Positions 12,828 to 26,721 of a stretch of DNA of 64,000 nucleotides are shown here, piece by piece. Where the stretch lies: contig CAMRHE010000115.1 of assembly GCA_947044405.1 (NCBI GenBank), forward strand, positions 3,348,001 through 3,412,000, given 5' to 3'. Source of the DNA: Leptodactylus fallax. Taxonomy: Eukaryota; Chordata; Amphibia; Anura; Leptodactylidae. Positions within the stretch are counted from its first letter, which is position 1. The number at the start of each line of letters is the position of its first letter. Both the position numbers and the translations under genes were made by a program. The notes beneath the pieces were generated by a model. It made no database searches, was not told where the DNA came from, and was given only the letters and a program-made list of their open reading frames with translations.

Positions 12828-13017
12828 GTTACAACATCTGGACCTCACACAGATTAGCTGTTGCTAGTGGATAGACCATCCGTGTGAAAAATCATTTTGT
12901 GGCTGCCAATCCCTTTAATGATATTCTGTCATAGTAAAACACTGTACACTGAAAATGTCCTGATGAATATCATCAAGTGTGGGGTATGGGCATACTCACA
13001 AATATTTATTCAGTGAG

Positions 13018-13333
13018 TGTCACATATGCGCCATCCTAGCACACGGGGGTGACTGTCAGAGTCAACTCACTCCACTCACTCACTCAATCTTGCACTCACC
13101 CTTCACTCAGGCAGCAAAATGAGTGTAAATTGCACCCCAACACAGTCCATGCACCCCAAATACACCCCGCCATGTTGTCACATTCAGGCTGTCCTAGCAC
13201 GTGACACGGGTGCCACAGTCAGGGGTCAACTCACTCCATTCACTCAATCTTGCACTCACCCTTCACTCAGGATGCAAACTGAGTGTAAATCACGCCCCAT
13301 AACTGTCCATGCACCCCAATTACACGCTGCCAC
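13018..13333. repeat. Two-copy tandem duplication, period about 158 bp
   Basis: The phrase 'cctagcac' at 13035 and 13193, 'caactcactcca', 'tgcactcacccttcactcag' and 'tccatgcaccccaa' each occur twice at this spacing. The copies have diverged by scattered substitutions and short indels. Confidence 0.75.
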
Positions 13334-14112
13334 CACCACTGATTTGGCACAATGAAAACCTCACTCACATATACACGTGTCGCTCCAACAGACACAAACA
13401 CACCTGAAAAAGGTAATAGGTTCCTAGAGCAACACAAAGTAACCTTAAATTTAACAATTTAATACCCAAAGGGTTCAGTGCTATATATATGCAAGAAACG
13501 ATAAAGGACATGTGATGCAAACAGCCTTAAAATTATGAGATAAAAACTGAATACTTAAAAGACTTTGTCGTAGTAGCTTGAGAATCTTCAGCTCGAGATG
13601 GACACACCAAGCTCTCTTAGCTGGCTCCACAGATGTGACATCAGTTCTAAGGTCTTGTACACTCTTAAGGATAATGTTTAGCCACATCTCCCTGCCAGGG
13701 TGCCCTCCTCCTCTTACTCCCTCAGGTGGGGGATGAACAACTCATCTTTATCTGGGAAAGAAGAGTCCCTTTGCTTACCTTGGAGAGCTGTGGCTCTGGA
13801 GGTTGTTCCAGGGTCACTAACCCCCTTCCTCTCTATGGGTTACTACATCCCCCTTCCTTCTGTACCTGCCTGACCATGACATCATAAAGCAATAAAACAA
13901 CATCTGGTTGTGAAAGCCAAGAAGAGCAATTTCCCATCTGACCCCCTCCCCCTGTATTACATACAGAATAACAAATACACAATAATACATACACCATGCT
14001 ACATAGCTTCTGTCATCATAGTGAGGTTCAGGAGGCTAGTGCTAAGAGTAAAACCACGCCACCCTGTAAATGGAACCACGCCTTCTTAAGGATCCCCTTT
14101 TGTGCCCCGACA
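13018..14112 (+). mobile_element. Possible LTR-like unit, boundaries unproven
   Basis: A TG start at 13018 (TGTCACATATGCGCC) and a CA end at 14112 (TGTGCCCCGACA) enclose a tandem duplication in the first third and an AATAAA at about 13893. This layout is LTR-like, but I found no target duplication and no second copy. An unrelated composite of repeats remains possible. Confidence 0.25.
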
Positions 14113-15049
14113 TGCTTCATTTTTGGGCCATGAATACTTTGCTGAGCACGATTGCATTTTTGGATGTGACCAACACATAAAGTGCCCAAGTCATGTATTT
14201 AATGACTTCTAACAGATCTGACTTAGGCAGATATGGGAGCATTCTGCTGCTCCCAGGAGACTTGCCCACTCTTCCACGAGTTTTCAGATGCCTCCCAGAT
14301 GTTCTAGGATAGTTGGCAAGTACAGGTATGAGGTGTTCCGATCTCCCCCAAGCCTCCATGCACAGGAATGTGTGCTTTGTTAGGTTTTACTGTAGCTTTC
14401 AGCAAGGTAGGTGTACCGTTGATACAACAATCTTCCATAAAAATAAAGGCACAGCTTTGGACACCACTGGGCAAAAGTTTTAAGATGGTTCTTACCGAGT
14501 CAGTCAGTGTTTCTCTAGTTCTGGTAGTGTCTATCTAAAGTGTGCTCTTTTTTTCTCTCTTCAGCGTCAACAAAAATATACTTGCAATTGTTCAGATGCG
14601 GGGTCCAGATTCCAAAGAGGTTTCTAAGCCTGGCCTAAAGCTCATAGTTGTAGCTATAAGGCTAGTCCAAAACTTCTCCTCATAGTCTTTGTCACACAGT
14701 AAGTGCAGAGCAATAGCTCATCTCTGTCCTGACTGCAAAAATAACATTAGCCCTGACAGCTTTGACCTGAGTAAGCCTCACCAACGCACTCCAGCTAAAC
14801 TCTTCCTGGAATCGAGAAGACTAGACTATCTCCTCCTCCTAACTAGGATGAACCATGAAGGTTGAGGAATGTACCATATTTCTTGCACCAGCCTCTTGGG
14901 TATAATTCACATAAAGTCACATCAGGTTCTGTACAGCAAACAGCATGCAGCATATGACACTATATAAGTACAAAAAAATACAATCAGAAAATTGATAACT
15001 CTTTAGTAGTGTTTCACTGGGATACTGCATTATCACTTTGAGTCAAGGC
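14113..15049. other. Unannotated sequence
   Basis: No recognisable gene or element end was found. Confidence 0.45.
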
Positions 15050-15051
15050 TA

Positions 15052-15713
15052 GAGAAGGGAGAACCGACTTGAACCAAGCCAAGTTCGACCTGGATATTTC
15101 AAATTGTTCGACTTTTCACAAAACCGAAGATTTGTCTCAGGCGAACTAAAATGGCAGCCACATTATACTCTGGGTTCTCTTCAGACCCTAGAGTAAATTA
15201 GGTGGAAGCCCACGGGAGGTGACAAAAAATAAAAAAAACATTCATACTCACCTTCCACTACCTCTTTTGGGCCTCAGTGCGGTGTCTTGCACTCTCCTGG
15301 TGATGTCATGTGCCTAGGGTCACTGCTGAGGCCTGTGATTGAGCTACCAGTGGTCATATGGGCATCCCGAGTGTCATGACATGGGTTCTGAAGAGATCCC
15401 AGAGTATAATAATGTCACTTCTCATTTTGACATAACTGAGGTTGTGTTTGCCTTAGAGAACAAGACATTGGATAGATAGGTTTCTAGGAGCCCTGACAGT
15501 GTTATACACCATGTTTTATAGATAGGTCCCTAGGAGCTCTGACAGTGTTATACATTATGTTTTATAGATAGGTTCCTAGGAGCTCTGACAGTGTTATAGA
15601 CCATTTTTTAAGCCAATTTAAGATGTGGTTTGTACTGAAGTTGTTCGACCCGAAACAAGTCTTGGACCCAAGCCACCTCAAATTAAACGAAACCTGAGGA
15701 GTTCACCCATCTC
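15052..15713. mobile_element. TA-flanked MITE, most complete copy of its family
   Basis: The ends GAGAAGGGAGAACC and GTTCACCCATCTC are inverted repeats with TA on both sides (15050..15051 and 15714..15715), the target type of Tc1/mariner transposons. The interior carries a 46-bp unit three times at 15476..15605 ('ataggtttctaggagccctg'). It also carries an 'attatactctgggttctctt' hairpin half near 15160 with its inverse near 15400. It is non-coding. Confidence 0.7.
15476..15605. repeat. Three 46-bp tandem repeats inside the TA-flanked MITE
   Basis: The units start ATAGG at about 15476, 15522 and 15568 and share 'ctaggagctctgacagtgtt'. The copy at 56860..56890 has only one unit, so the array expanded within this lineage. 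Confidence 0.85.
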
Positions 15714-16019
15714 TAGTTAAGGCAGAAAGTCACAAACAAAGAACGGTTTAGATAATCCAAGATCATCCAAGTATTACATGGCTGGATCTTCATTTAAATG
15801 AACGGCATGTACTGTAATACTACTGGTACTACAAATATAGAGGTCTTTAAAAGTAAAAGACGCATGAAGCAAGCACAATATTTCGAGCCTGCTTTGTGCC
15901 TCCTGAGAGGGCAGAAGCTGTCTGTCAATTTAAGTGAATTGTTAATTAAGTCCGTATTTCACATTTATTTCTTTGGTTTATTACATTGTTTATTGGCAGA
16001 ATATATAAAAAAAAATTAA

Positions 16020-19742
<3,723 letters not shown>

Positions 19743-19751
19743 TATATATTA

Positions 19752-20147
19752 GAGATGAGTGAATCAATTCTGCAGAAGTGGAATTTGATCCGAATTTCAG
19801 GAAATCTTCGATTCTCCACGATTCCGGATCTCTTGATGGTAACGAATATTTAGTATGGACCTTTGTGACATCAGACGGTCACATGATATTCTCTAGTGAT
19901 GTGATTGGTAGGCGTGTCTTTGCTTGTTAGCAGATCCTTCCACATGAATAAAAGTTGTCCGTGCTGAAGAGAAAGAGAGAGAGAGAGAGAAAAACATGAC
20001 CGCGGCATCCAAGGGCTTCCGGCATTTTGCCGCCCACCCCGACTTGCTGCAGCCTGGAAATAGCTGTTTATTCGCTGCGAAGTAATTCGGATCGAAGCAA
20101 ATTTTATTTGAACTTCGATTCAAACTCTAGAGAAATTCGCTCATCTC
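19752..20147. mobile_element. TA-flanked MITE (GAGATGAGYGAAT ends)
   Basis: The ends GAGATGAGTGAATC and GAAATTCGCTCATCTC are inverted repeats with TA on each side. The subterminal region is also inverted-repetitive ('gatccgaatttc' near the left, 'ttcggatcgaag' near the right). A (GA)n run lies at 19972..19993. It abuts the Tc1 element with only a few bases between. Confidence 0.75.

Positions 20148-20149
<2 letters not shown>

Positions 20150-20195
<46 letters not shown>
20150..20195. repeat. (TG)n(TA)n microsatellite at the LTR insertion site
   Basis: A short TG run passes into a TA run that ends exactly at the left LTR border. The retrotransposon inserted in or at the edge of this TA tract. 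Confidence 0.9.
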
Positions 20196-20198
<3 letters not shown>

Positions 20199-20736
20199 GA
20201 TAATTTGGGGAATTAAACTCAAAATGGCGGCTTTTCCTGGTCCGGACAGCGGTGGTTCATGGTACTGGGCGCCGGAAAGATAGCTTTCAGACGGTCCAAG
20301 TGTAAAATAAAAGTGCCTTTATTCAGCTTAACTGCAACATAACAAAACAACAAAAAAACCTATGCCACAGTTAGGGCCTAACTCACTCCTTGAGCCCCTA
20401 ACTGTCCTGACTGTTGCTCAGCTCCCGCAACAGTCCTCTGTGGACGCCAGCCCTCTGGGACAGAGCCTATCTCTCTGTCCTCGCTGGTCCACTCCTGTGG
20501 ACCCCAGCCCTCTGGGACAGAGCCCCTCTCTCTGTCCTAGCTGGTCCACTCCTGTGGACGCCATCCCTCTGGGACAGAGCCTCTCTCTCTGTCCTTAGCT
20601 GGTCCACTCCTTCCTGCTTCCTGCAGGACACTACAGCCCTCCTGGAGTTACGTGCCACCCCCCAAAGGCGTGGCTGAGAGCCTTTTCTGGCCTGGCCTGG
20701 GTCGCTCAACAGCGCCCTCTGGCTCACATACTTACA
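20196..20736 (-). repeat. 3' LTR of the coiled-coil retrotransposon (541 bp)
   Basis: It has three tandem 57-bp units (about 20430..20600) containing CCCTCTGGGACAGAGCC and CTGGTCCACTCCTGTGGA. The main reading frame of the element runs on into this LTR and stops at 20467, inside the repeated units. Confidence 0.93.
20318..20323 (-). terminator. Polyadenylation signal in the 3' LTR
   Basis: AATAAA on the minus strand, about 125 bases before the LTR end, in the position expected for the R region. The identical signal is at 24042..24047 in the 5' LTR. Confidence 0.75.
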
Positions 20737-23427
20737 TACCCTCCCCCTCAGCTCACTACCCATGGGTTGAGCTACAATGGGACGAGACATCCTATGATGA
20801 AGTCCCTCTTCAACCATGTATGCCTGTCCAGTATCTCTCCAGAAGTCCCGATCTAGCGGTCTTCTCTTCCAAATTCCGCTCCGTCGAGTTTTCCATCTTC
20901 TCATCACTTTCGATGCTACGCCAAAATCCTGGCCCTTCTGTGCAAAGGCAAGTTTTTCTTCATCACCTTCACAATTCGCCATACAGGGAATCACATCATT
21001 TTCATCCCATTTCTCATCATAGTCTTCAGCCATCCCATTGCATGACTTTGATTCCTTTAGTGAATAGCCGTAAGAATATTCATCTTCACCTATCATGAAT
21101 TCACAGGAGCTCAGAGACCAACTAACACGTACTTCATGCACATCAATGTCTTTAGAGTATAACTGTATCACGGGAACTTTTTCCGTAAGCTTCATCTCAA
21201 AGCAAACTTTGCCATCACCATCAAGGCTTAGAAGTTTAGGAGACATAGGCTGCTTGCTCTCCTCTTTGTTTGAGATACATAATCTCTGTACTGCAATATC
21301 TTCTCTTTCTGCACGAGGGCCATACCGTACACCCTCACATAATAGATCACGCTGAACTACATTTTCTGGCATGTCTTTAACAACTGTCACATCATTGGAC
21401 AGGTCACTCATGTCTGTCTGACTTAATGATTCTCCTTTCTCTGCCTCTATGCTGGCAGCTTTTTCCAATTCTAACGCCTTCTGTAGTGCACAAATCTCTG
21501 ATTCCAGCTCCAGAACTTTCTTCACTGCGACATTTTTCTGTGCCGCTTCCATCTCAGTCTTTACTAGTGCACCTTGCAGCTCTGATTCTTTAGAGGTTAA
21601 CAGGTTCTGCAGCGAATCCTTCTCAGCTTCTAGTGCTGACAGCTTTGAAGATAGGGCAGATGCCGACTGTTCAGTATTGGATAGCGACTGCTGCAATCGA
21701 TCCAATTCTTCTCTTTTAGATTCTACTTCGGTTTTTAACTGTTCAATCTGAAAAGTGCGCTCTTCCAACTTTATTTCTGACTCGCGCTTCACTTGATCCA
21801 TCTGAAACTCCAGCTGTTTCTTGATGCATGCAACTTCCTCCTGCTGGTTCACTTGCACCGTTAGTTTAGCAACAAGCATTTTTAGATCTACAATCTCAGC
21901 AGACAAATTAGACAGGTTTCCCTCAAACTGAATCTTCATGTCTTCTATCTGGAGGTCCAATTCTCTCTTGGCCTTTTCTAGCTTGTCACAAGCATTAGCT
22001 TTGTTCTCATACAATATCTGCACAGATTCCAGGTTTTTCTCAACTTCATCCTTGGAGCTAACCAGATCCTCCATTTCAGTGCACCGTTGCTTGTTGAGCC
22101 TCTTTAACTCGGCCTTCAATTCAAGGGCCTCTGCTTCAGCACGGTCACGTTCTTCTGCATATCTAGCAGAAAGAGTCTTCTCTTCACCAAGCAGCTGATC
22201 AAACTTTTTCTGCTTCCTTTCCAAATTTGACACCATCCGATGTTGATGATCAAGATCTACACCTACATCTTCTAGTTCCTGCTGCAGTCTAATTTTCGTC
22301 TTCCCAAGTTTGTCATAAGCAGCAACCTTTTCCTCAAACCGTTGATTTGTAGCTTCTAGCTCCTTTTGCAACCTTTCCTTTAGTTCTTCAACAGAGTCCA
22401 AGGACCCAATACTATCTTGCATTTTTTTCTTCATATCAGTCGCCTGAGCCTGTAGTGTTGAAATCTGCTTTCTCAAATCTCTTTTTGCTATCTCCTCTTC
22501 CTCTAGTTGCTCAAGGAAACCATTTTTCTCATCTTCCATTTGTTTCAGTCTTGTACTAAGGTCAAGCCTCTGACGGGTTTCTTCTTGCAAAAGTTCCTGA
22601 GTGTCCTGAAGCTGCAATTCTAGTGTAGAAAAATCTTTGGAAAGTTTGATAAACTTGCTGTCTGCTTGAGAAAGAAGCCCTGTGACATTATTCAATTCTT
22701 CGTCTTTATTTTGCACCAAAACAGACAACGTCTCATTATCTTCACAAAATCCTGACAGCGCCCTCTCCAGGCTACATATTCTAGCTTTGAGTTCACTTTC
22801 TCTTTGTTTAGCAGTTTCAAGGTCATCTCTTAATTTTTCAATGACACTCTCTTTGGCAATGGAGTCTTGAACATGCTGCTCCTTTAAATCCTGCAATTGC
22901 TTCTCAAGCACTTGCTTTTGCTCTACACTCTGTATAGCTTTATTAGATAGAGCACATTTCATTTCTGCAAACTCCTTCTTAGTGACACAGTCCATTCCAG
23001 GCAAACCCAGTACCACATTTTCACAATGACTAGGATATGAACTCTTTACAGTTTCAAGATCTTTCTTTAACTTAAGGTTCTCTTTTTCTGATACCTCAAG
23101 TTGCCATTTCCAATCAGATATTTCACCTTCATAAAGGAACCTGATGGTTTTATTCTCATCTTGAAGCTGCTGCACCATAATATTTTCATCTTTGGCGCTC
23201 TCATGCACTCCAATATGAGACATACAGTCAGTAGGGACATATTCAATCACAGAACAGAGGAGCTTTAGAAAAACTGCGTCACTCTCATGCAACCCTTTAT
23301 CTTTACTTGCATTCCACATGATCTGTTCCGGGTTTTGGATCTCTCTGCATTCAGACTGCTGCACTAATAAACCTGTGCATAACTTCTCTGCTTTTTTACA
23401 AGCTGAAATTCTCTTTTTCTTGCCCAT
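20467..23427 (-). CDS. Chimeric coiled-coil protein with myosin II rod segment, carried by LTR element
   Basis: This is an intact 986-codon frame with a strong start context (AAACCATGG). Residues 1..80 are lysine-rich at the start (MGKKKR) and otherwise unrecognised. Residues about 80..665 are almost continuous coiled coil with heptad leucines. Residues about 245..433 match the rod of non-muscle/smooth-muscle myosin II heavy chain (blocks [61 protein letters not shown]). The match resumes at [20 protein letters not shown] after a gap of about 20 residues relative to myosin. Residues about 530..660 are a different, unassigned coiled coil. Residues 700..896 are acidic then basic and unassigned. 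The last 89 residues are translated from the 3' LTR and include 19-residue repeats. No motor, gag or enzyme domain is present. Myosin genes have many introns, and their absence points to capture from spliced RNA. Whether the protein is made, or serves the element, is unknown. An ordinary retrocopy is excluded by the LTRs, primer site and polypurine tract. Confidence 0.85.
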   Translation of the reverse strand: MGKKKRISACKKAEKLCTGLLVQQSECREIQNPEQIMWNASKDKGLHESDAVFLKLLCSVIEYVPTDCMSHIGVHESAKDENIMVQQLQDENKTIRFLYEGEISDWKWQLEVSEKENLKLKKDLETVKSSYPSHCENVVLGLPGMDCVTKKEFAEMKCALSNKAIQSVEQKQVLEKQLQDLKEQHVQDSIAKESVIEKLRDDLETAKQRESELKARICSLERALSGFCEDNETLSVLVQNKDEELNNVTGLLSQADSKFIKLSKDFSTLELQLQDTQELLQEETRQRLDLSTRLKQMEDEKNGFLEQLEEEEIAKRDLRKQISTLQAQATDMKKKMQDSIGSLDSVEELKERLQKELEATNQRFEEKVAAYDKLGKTKIRLQQELEDVGVDLDHQHRMVSNLERKQKKFDQLLGEEKTLSARYAEERDRAEAEALELKAELKRLNKQRCTEMEDLVSSKDEVEKNLESVQILYENKANACDKLEKAKRELDLQIEDMKIQFEGNLSNLSAEIVDLKMLVAKLTVQVNQQEEVACIKKQLEFQMDQVKRESEIKLEERTFQIEQLKTEVESKREELDRLQQSLSNTEQSASALSSKLSALEAEKDSLQNLLTSKESELQGALVKTEMEAAQKNVAVKKVLELESEICALQKALELEKAASIEAEKGESLSQTDMSDLSNDVTVVKDMPENVVQRDLLCEGVRYGPRAEREDIAVQRLCISNKEESKQPMSPKLLSLDGDGKVCFEMKLTEKVPVIQLYSKDIDVHEVRVSWSLSSCEFMIGEDEYSYGYSLKESKSCNGMAEDYDEKWDENDVIPCMANCEGDEEKLAFAQKGQDFGVASKVMRRWKTRRSGIWKRRPLDRDFWRDTGQAYMVEEGLHHRMSRPIVAQPMGSELRGRVCKYVSQRALLSDPGQARKGSQPRLWGVARNSRRAVVSCRKQEGVDQLRTEREALSQRDGVHRSGPARTERGALSQRAGVHRSGPARTER
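20737..20750 (-). promoter_or_regulatory. Polypurine tract
   Basis: The minus strand reads TGAGGGGGAGGGTA immediately before the 3' LTR, as expected for the plus-strand primer of an LTR element. It is also translated as part of the main frame (residues about 893..897). Confidence 0.85.
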
Positions 23428-23906
23428 GGTTTACTAACAAGATTATACAATATTCCACAGCAACCTTGGGTTTAACCAGCAGCAACTTTTTGCTATCTTC
23501 TGCAGTCACATGTATTCAAACAGTTAACTTATGTGGCACTACAACAACCAGCATTTTCTTCTGTCTTCCACAGAAAACACCAACATGGCACCATAGCCTT
23601 TCACATAGACTGTTTGCAATATCCATCTTCTACACACATTGCATACTTTCTTGCCATCAGCAAACATTTCACAGACTTCTGTGCCACAGTATACACAAAG
23701 TCCATTCCCTGGATTCCTCTTCCAGAGTTTTACTTTCACCAGGTTTTACAAACACCTTGCTATGTTGCAATTCACTCACCCCTTTCTGGGATTCTCAGTT
23801 GAAATCACCGATTTCTTCCAGCTGTAGGCCACAATGCACACTTAGCAGTACTGCAATCACAAACCACTTGTCTTCCAGGACTTGCGTGGATCTCTTTATG
23901 CGCGCG
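23428..23906 (-). other. Untranslated leader of the LTR element
   Basis: About 480 bases separate the primer binding site from the start codon of the long frame. Only short frames occur here. A packaging signal would be expected in such a leader but cannot be identified by eye. Confidence 0.6.
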
Positions 23907-23917
23907 ATTCTCCACCA
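23907..23917 (-). promoter_or_regulatory. Primer binding site resembling tRNA-Ala
   Basis: The minus-strand sequence TGGTGGAGAAT starts two bases after the 5' LTR. Its complement, ATTCTCCACCA, has the form of a vertebrate tRNA-Ala acceptor strand plus CCA; this comparison is from memory of the tRNA-Ala family. The match does not extend further into the T stem, which is unusually short but workable for minus-strand priming. Confidence 0.6.
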
Positions 23918-23919
23918 TA

Positions 23920-24402
23920 TGTGATAATTTGGGGAATTAAACTCAAAATGGCGGCTTTTCCTGGTCCGGACAGCGGTGGTTCATGGTACTGGGCGCCGGA
24001 AAGATAGCTTTCAGACGGTCCAAGTGTAAAATAAAAGTGCCTTTATTCAGCTTAACTGCAACATAACAAAACAACAAAAAAACCTATGCCACAGTTAGGG
24101 CCTAACTCACTCCTTGAGCCCCTAACTGTCCTGACTGTTGCTCAGCTCCCGCAACAGTCCTCTGTGGACGCCAGCCCTCTGGGACAGAGCCTATCTCTCT
24201 GTCCTCGCTGGTCCACTCCTGTGGACGCCAGCCCTCTGGGACAGAGCCTCTCTCTCTGTCCTAGCTGGTCCACTCCTTCCTGCTTCCTGCAGGACACTCC
24301 AGCCCTCCTGGAGTTACGTGCCACCCCCCAAAGGCGTGGCTGAGAGCCTTTTCTGGCCTGGCCTGGGTCGCTCAACAGCGCCCTCTGGCTCACATACTTA
24401 CA
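23920..24402 (-). repeat. 5' LTR of the coiled-coil retrotransposon (483 bp)
   Basis: It is essentially identical to the 3' LTR except that it has two instead of three copies of a 57-bp internal unit, plus a few single-base differences (for example CACTCCAG against CACTACAG). It should hold the promoter; no clear TATA box is visible. The AATAAA lies at 24047..24042, so the R region should lie nearby. Confidence 0.93.
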
Positions 24403-24403
24403 A

Positions 24404-24960
24404 TATAGTCAGGATCTGGGGTGCTGGATGGGCTGACATGAACACAGATTCCAAGGTATTAGTCCAAGTATTGAGTTTTATTCACTCAAAATACTCCTTG
24501 GTACATGCAACATAACAGAAACCAAAAAAATAAATACCTGCCTGTCTGGGCTCTAACTAAACAGAAATAGGTTACCTCACCTAGACTAGGAACAAGTTCA
24601 GACAGTCAGATTGTCTTCCAGCAGTAGCAACTCTCTTTGTGGCTTTCCAGCCAAGCTCTGCCACAGTCTGCTCTCCTAGCAGACTTCTTATATCCCCTTA
24701 ACGAGGAGATCCCGGTCAGCTGGGTTTCTCCAGGAGTGTCCACAAGGTGTGGACTGGAGGAGATGGGAATGGCAAGTTCCACTACCAACCTACCCGCCAT
24801 TCCATAAAAAATCCAGCCCAGTGCACAGCACTTAAATAATGCTCAGCAAACATAGTTGTCTGCTGAGAGCAAACTTTCTGGATTTCCCTCATCTCACCCA
24901 TCTGAGCAACCTGGATGAGATGTACATCCCTTCCAATATTTTTCCAGTCATCGGCTTACA
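24404..24960 (-). mobile_element. Probable older solo LTR adjoining the retrotransposon
   Basis: Read on the minus strand it begins TGTAAGCCGATGACTGG, sharing the first six bases with the neighbouring LTR. It carries AATAAA at 24482..24477 and ends near CCCAGATCCTGACTATA, where the expected CA may have mutated to TA. The younger element sits at its edge. The body sequence differs from the younger LTR, so it is a separate family. There is no clear target duplication because both sides are TA-rich. Confidence 0.4.
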
Positions 24961-25651
24961 ATATATATATATACTAGAGGAAGGACCCGGCTTCGCACGG
25001 GTATATTTAATTTTTTGTTTGTGTAGTGACCCCATAAGAATTGGCCAGTTTTGCACTTGACATCCAGTATGGCAGTCCAGTATAGGTATAGTCTATTTAT
25101 GGCTGTGTTGCTATGGAAACCTGGTAAATGAAATGTGAACTTACATTGGCTAATACATGTCATATGACTGAATATTTAAGGACCTGCTATTGACTCATAC
25201 AGGACATAAATAGCTTGGTTGCTATGGAAACCTGGTGTAATGCTGTGTGTATGTCAAGACTGAACCTGCGATTTTCCATTGCTCCATAAGTGTCATGTGA
25301 TCATGTGCATCTCAGTTTGGATATCAGTGAAAAACCACAGTGCCCTGCTCCTTTAAAGCTGACCTACAGCAGTGAAGAAAAATGGCTGGGTTGTTATTGA
25401 AACCTGGAGTGCAGCTGTGTGCATGTGGCTGACAATGCTTTGTCAGATTGGAGACGGGCTTGGGTCTGCTGGGGAGTTTCAGCAGCTCGCTGTTGTCTGT
25501 AACATACCTTATCAGATTGGAGACAGGCTTGGGTCTGCTGAGAGTTTTCATTAGCTTGAGCAGCAGCCATGCGTTTTGCTGCAGGGGTCATGAGTAGTTT
25601 AAAAAACGTTTCAATTTATAAGAATGCTGAAATCCAGTATGGCAGTCCAGT

Positions 25652-26272
25652 CAGTGGCGTAAATATCGGTTTAGCAGTGGTAGCAGCTGCCACAGGGCCC
25701 GGGACATTAGGGGACCCGGCGGGCCTCTGATGTGTTTGTTTTTTTTTTTAACACCAGCAGGTAACGGGCCCTATTTACTTACCGATCCCCACTCCTGCTC
25801 ACGGCCGCCTGCACTTCACCTTCTGCAGAGGCGGCTGTGAGCAGGAGCGGGGATTGGTAAGTAAGGCCTGTGGGCCGTGAACCCCACAAACACTGCTATC
25901 ATTATACTCTGGGGTCTTTTCAGCAGGCTTCGGGCCTCCTTGGTGGCGTCCCAGATGTCGATGGGCCAGTCCGACGTCTTTATGCGTTGCCATACATGCC
26001 TGGCTCACGTGACATCTGGTCCAACATTAAAGAAGTAGCGGGAAGTGCACATAATACAATATGAAGGAGCTACTATGATACTGTGTACAGGGGCCACTAT
26101 TGGGCAGAATACTGTGTGCAAGGGCCACTATGGGGCCTAATAGTGTATGCAGGGGCCACTATGGGGCATAATAGTGTGTGCAGAAATGCAGTTTGTGCGT
26201 GGGTGGTTGCCGGGGGGGGGTCCCATGTCAAATGTTCGCCTTGGGGCCCTGCCATTGCTAGTTACGCCACTG
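25652..26272. mobile_element. Non-autonomous hAT-like element, 621 bp, perfect 8-bp TSD
   Basis: The termini CAGTGGCGTAAATA and TAGTTACGCCACTG are flanked by the octamer AGTCCAGT on both sides (25644..25651 and 26273..26280). The interior has an inverted repeat around 'gatccccactcctgctcac' with its inverse at about 25834..25856. At 26083..26185 it has three to four units of a 31-bp minisatellite ('ggggccactatggggcataa'). Confidence 0.9.
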
Positions 26273-26700
26273 AGTCCAGTATAGGTACTGTCTATTTATG
26301 GCTGTGTTGTTATGGAAACCTGGTAAATTAAATGTGAACTTATATTGGCTGATACACGTGATATGACTGAATATTTAAGGTCCTGTGAACTGCTATTCAC
26401 TAATACAGGTCATACATAGCTTGGTTGCGATGGAAACCTGTGTGCATGAGGAGAGTAAGTGCCTGCGAGCTCTTATTGGCTGATAAGGGACATGTGACCG
26501 TGTGTATGGCAGTTGGAATATGAGTGAAAGACTTGCAGGCTTGTATAGACTAATGCTGGTCATTTTTTGGGAATACTGTACCTCAGGAACGGTACGTCCA
26601 AGAGAGCTGAGACCCAGTCTATAATATTCCCGGACACCTGATGTACATGTGTGCCAAATTTGGTGAGGATCGGTCCAGTCGTTTGGTCGCGCATAAAGAA

Positions 26701-26721
26701 CAGACAGACAGACAGACAGAC
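26701..26721. repeat. (GACA)n microsatellite
   Basis: Five consecutive ACAG/GACA units near the right end of the composite repeat. Confidence 0.9.

Larger units (their letters stand above)
10639..12918. mobile_element. TTAA-flanked MITE split by a hAT-like insertion
   Basis: The left piece starts TTAAAGGGGTTGTCCAGC at 10639 and the right piece ends CAATCCCTTTAA at 12918. The two halves are about 87 and 91 bp and are separated exactly by the hAT-like element at 10726..12827. The CCCTTTAA ends match the other TTAA elements in the window. Confidence 0.6.
20196..24402 (-). mobile_element. LTR retrotransposon carrying a host-like coiled-coil ORF, 4207 bp
   Basis: Two long direct repeats bound the unit: 23920..24402 (5' LTR) and 20196..20736 (3' LTR). 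Read on the minus strand each starts TGTAAGTATGTGAGCC and ends AAATTATCACA, giving the canonical TG...CA ends. Two bases inside the 5' LTR is an 11-base primer binding site; directly before the 3' LTR is a polypurine tract. The flanking tetranucleotide ATAT is the same on both sides, but the site is TA-rich, so this target duplication is only suggestive. The 3183-bp interior has no protease, reverse transcriptase, integrase or recognisable gag, and contains a single long frame. The element must therefore have been mobilised by a partner element encoded elsewhere. The short TSD is compatible with a Ty3/gypsy-type partner, but the superfamily cannot be fixed without pol. Confidence 0.93.

Noticed and set aside
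20816..22870. Plus-strand reading frames of 60-148 codons within the LTR element
   Set aside because: They are shadows of the minus-strand coiled-coil frame. They are serine-rich because they are antisense to glutamate/leucine-rich codons.
20467..23427. Treating the 986-codon frame as an ordinary host myosin gene or simple processed retrocopy
   Set aside because: It has no motor domain and no introns. It lies exactly between two near-identical LTRs with a primer binding site and a polypurine tract, and its stop codon is inside the LTR.
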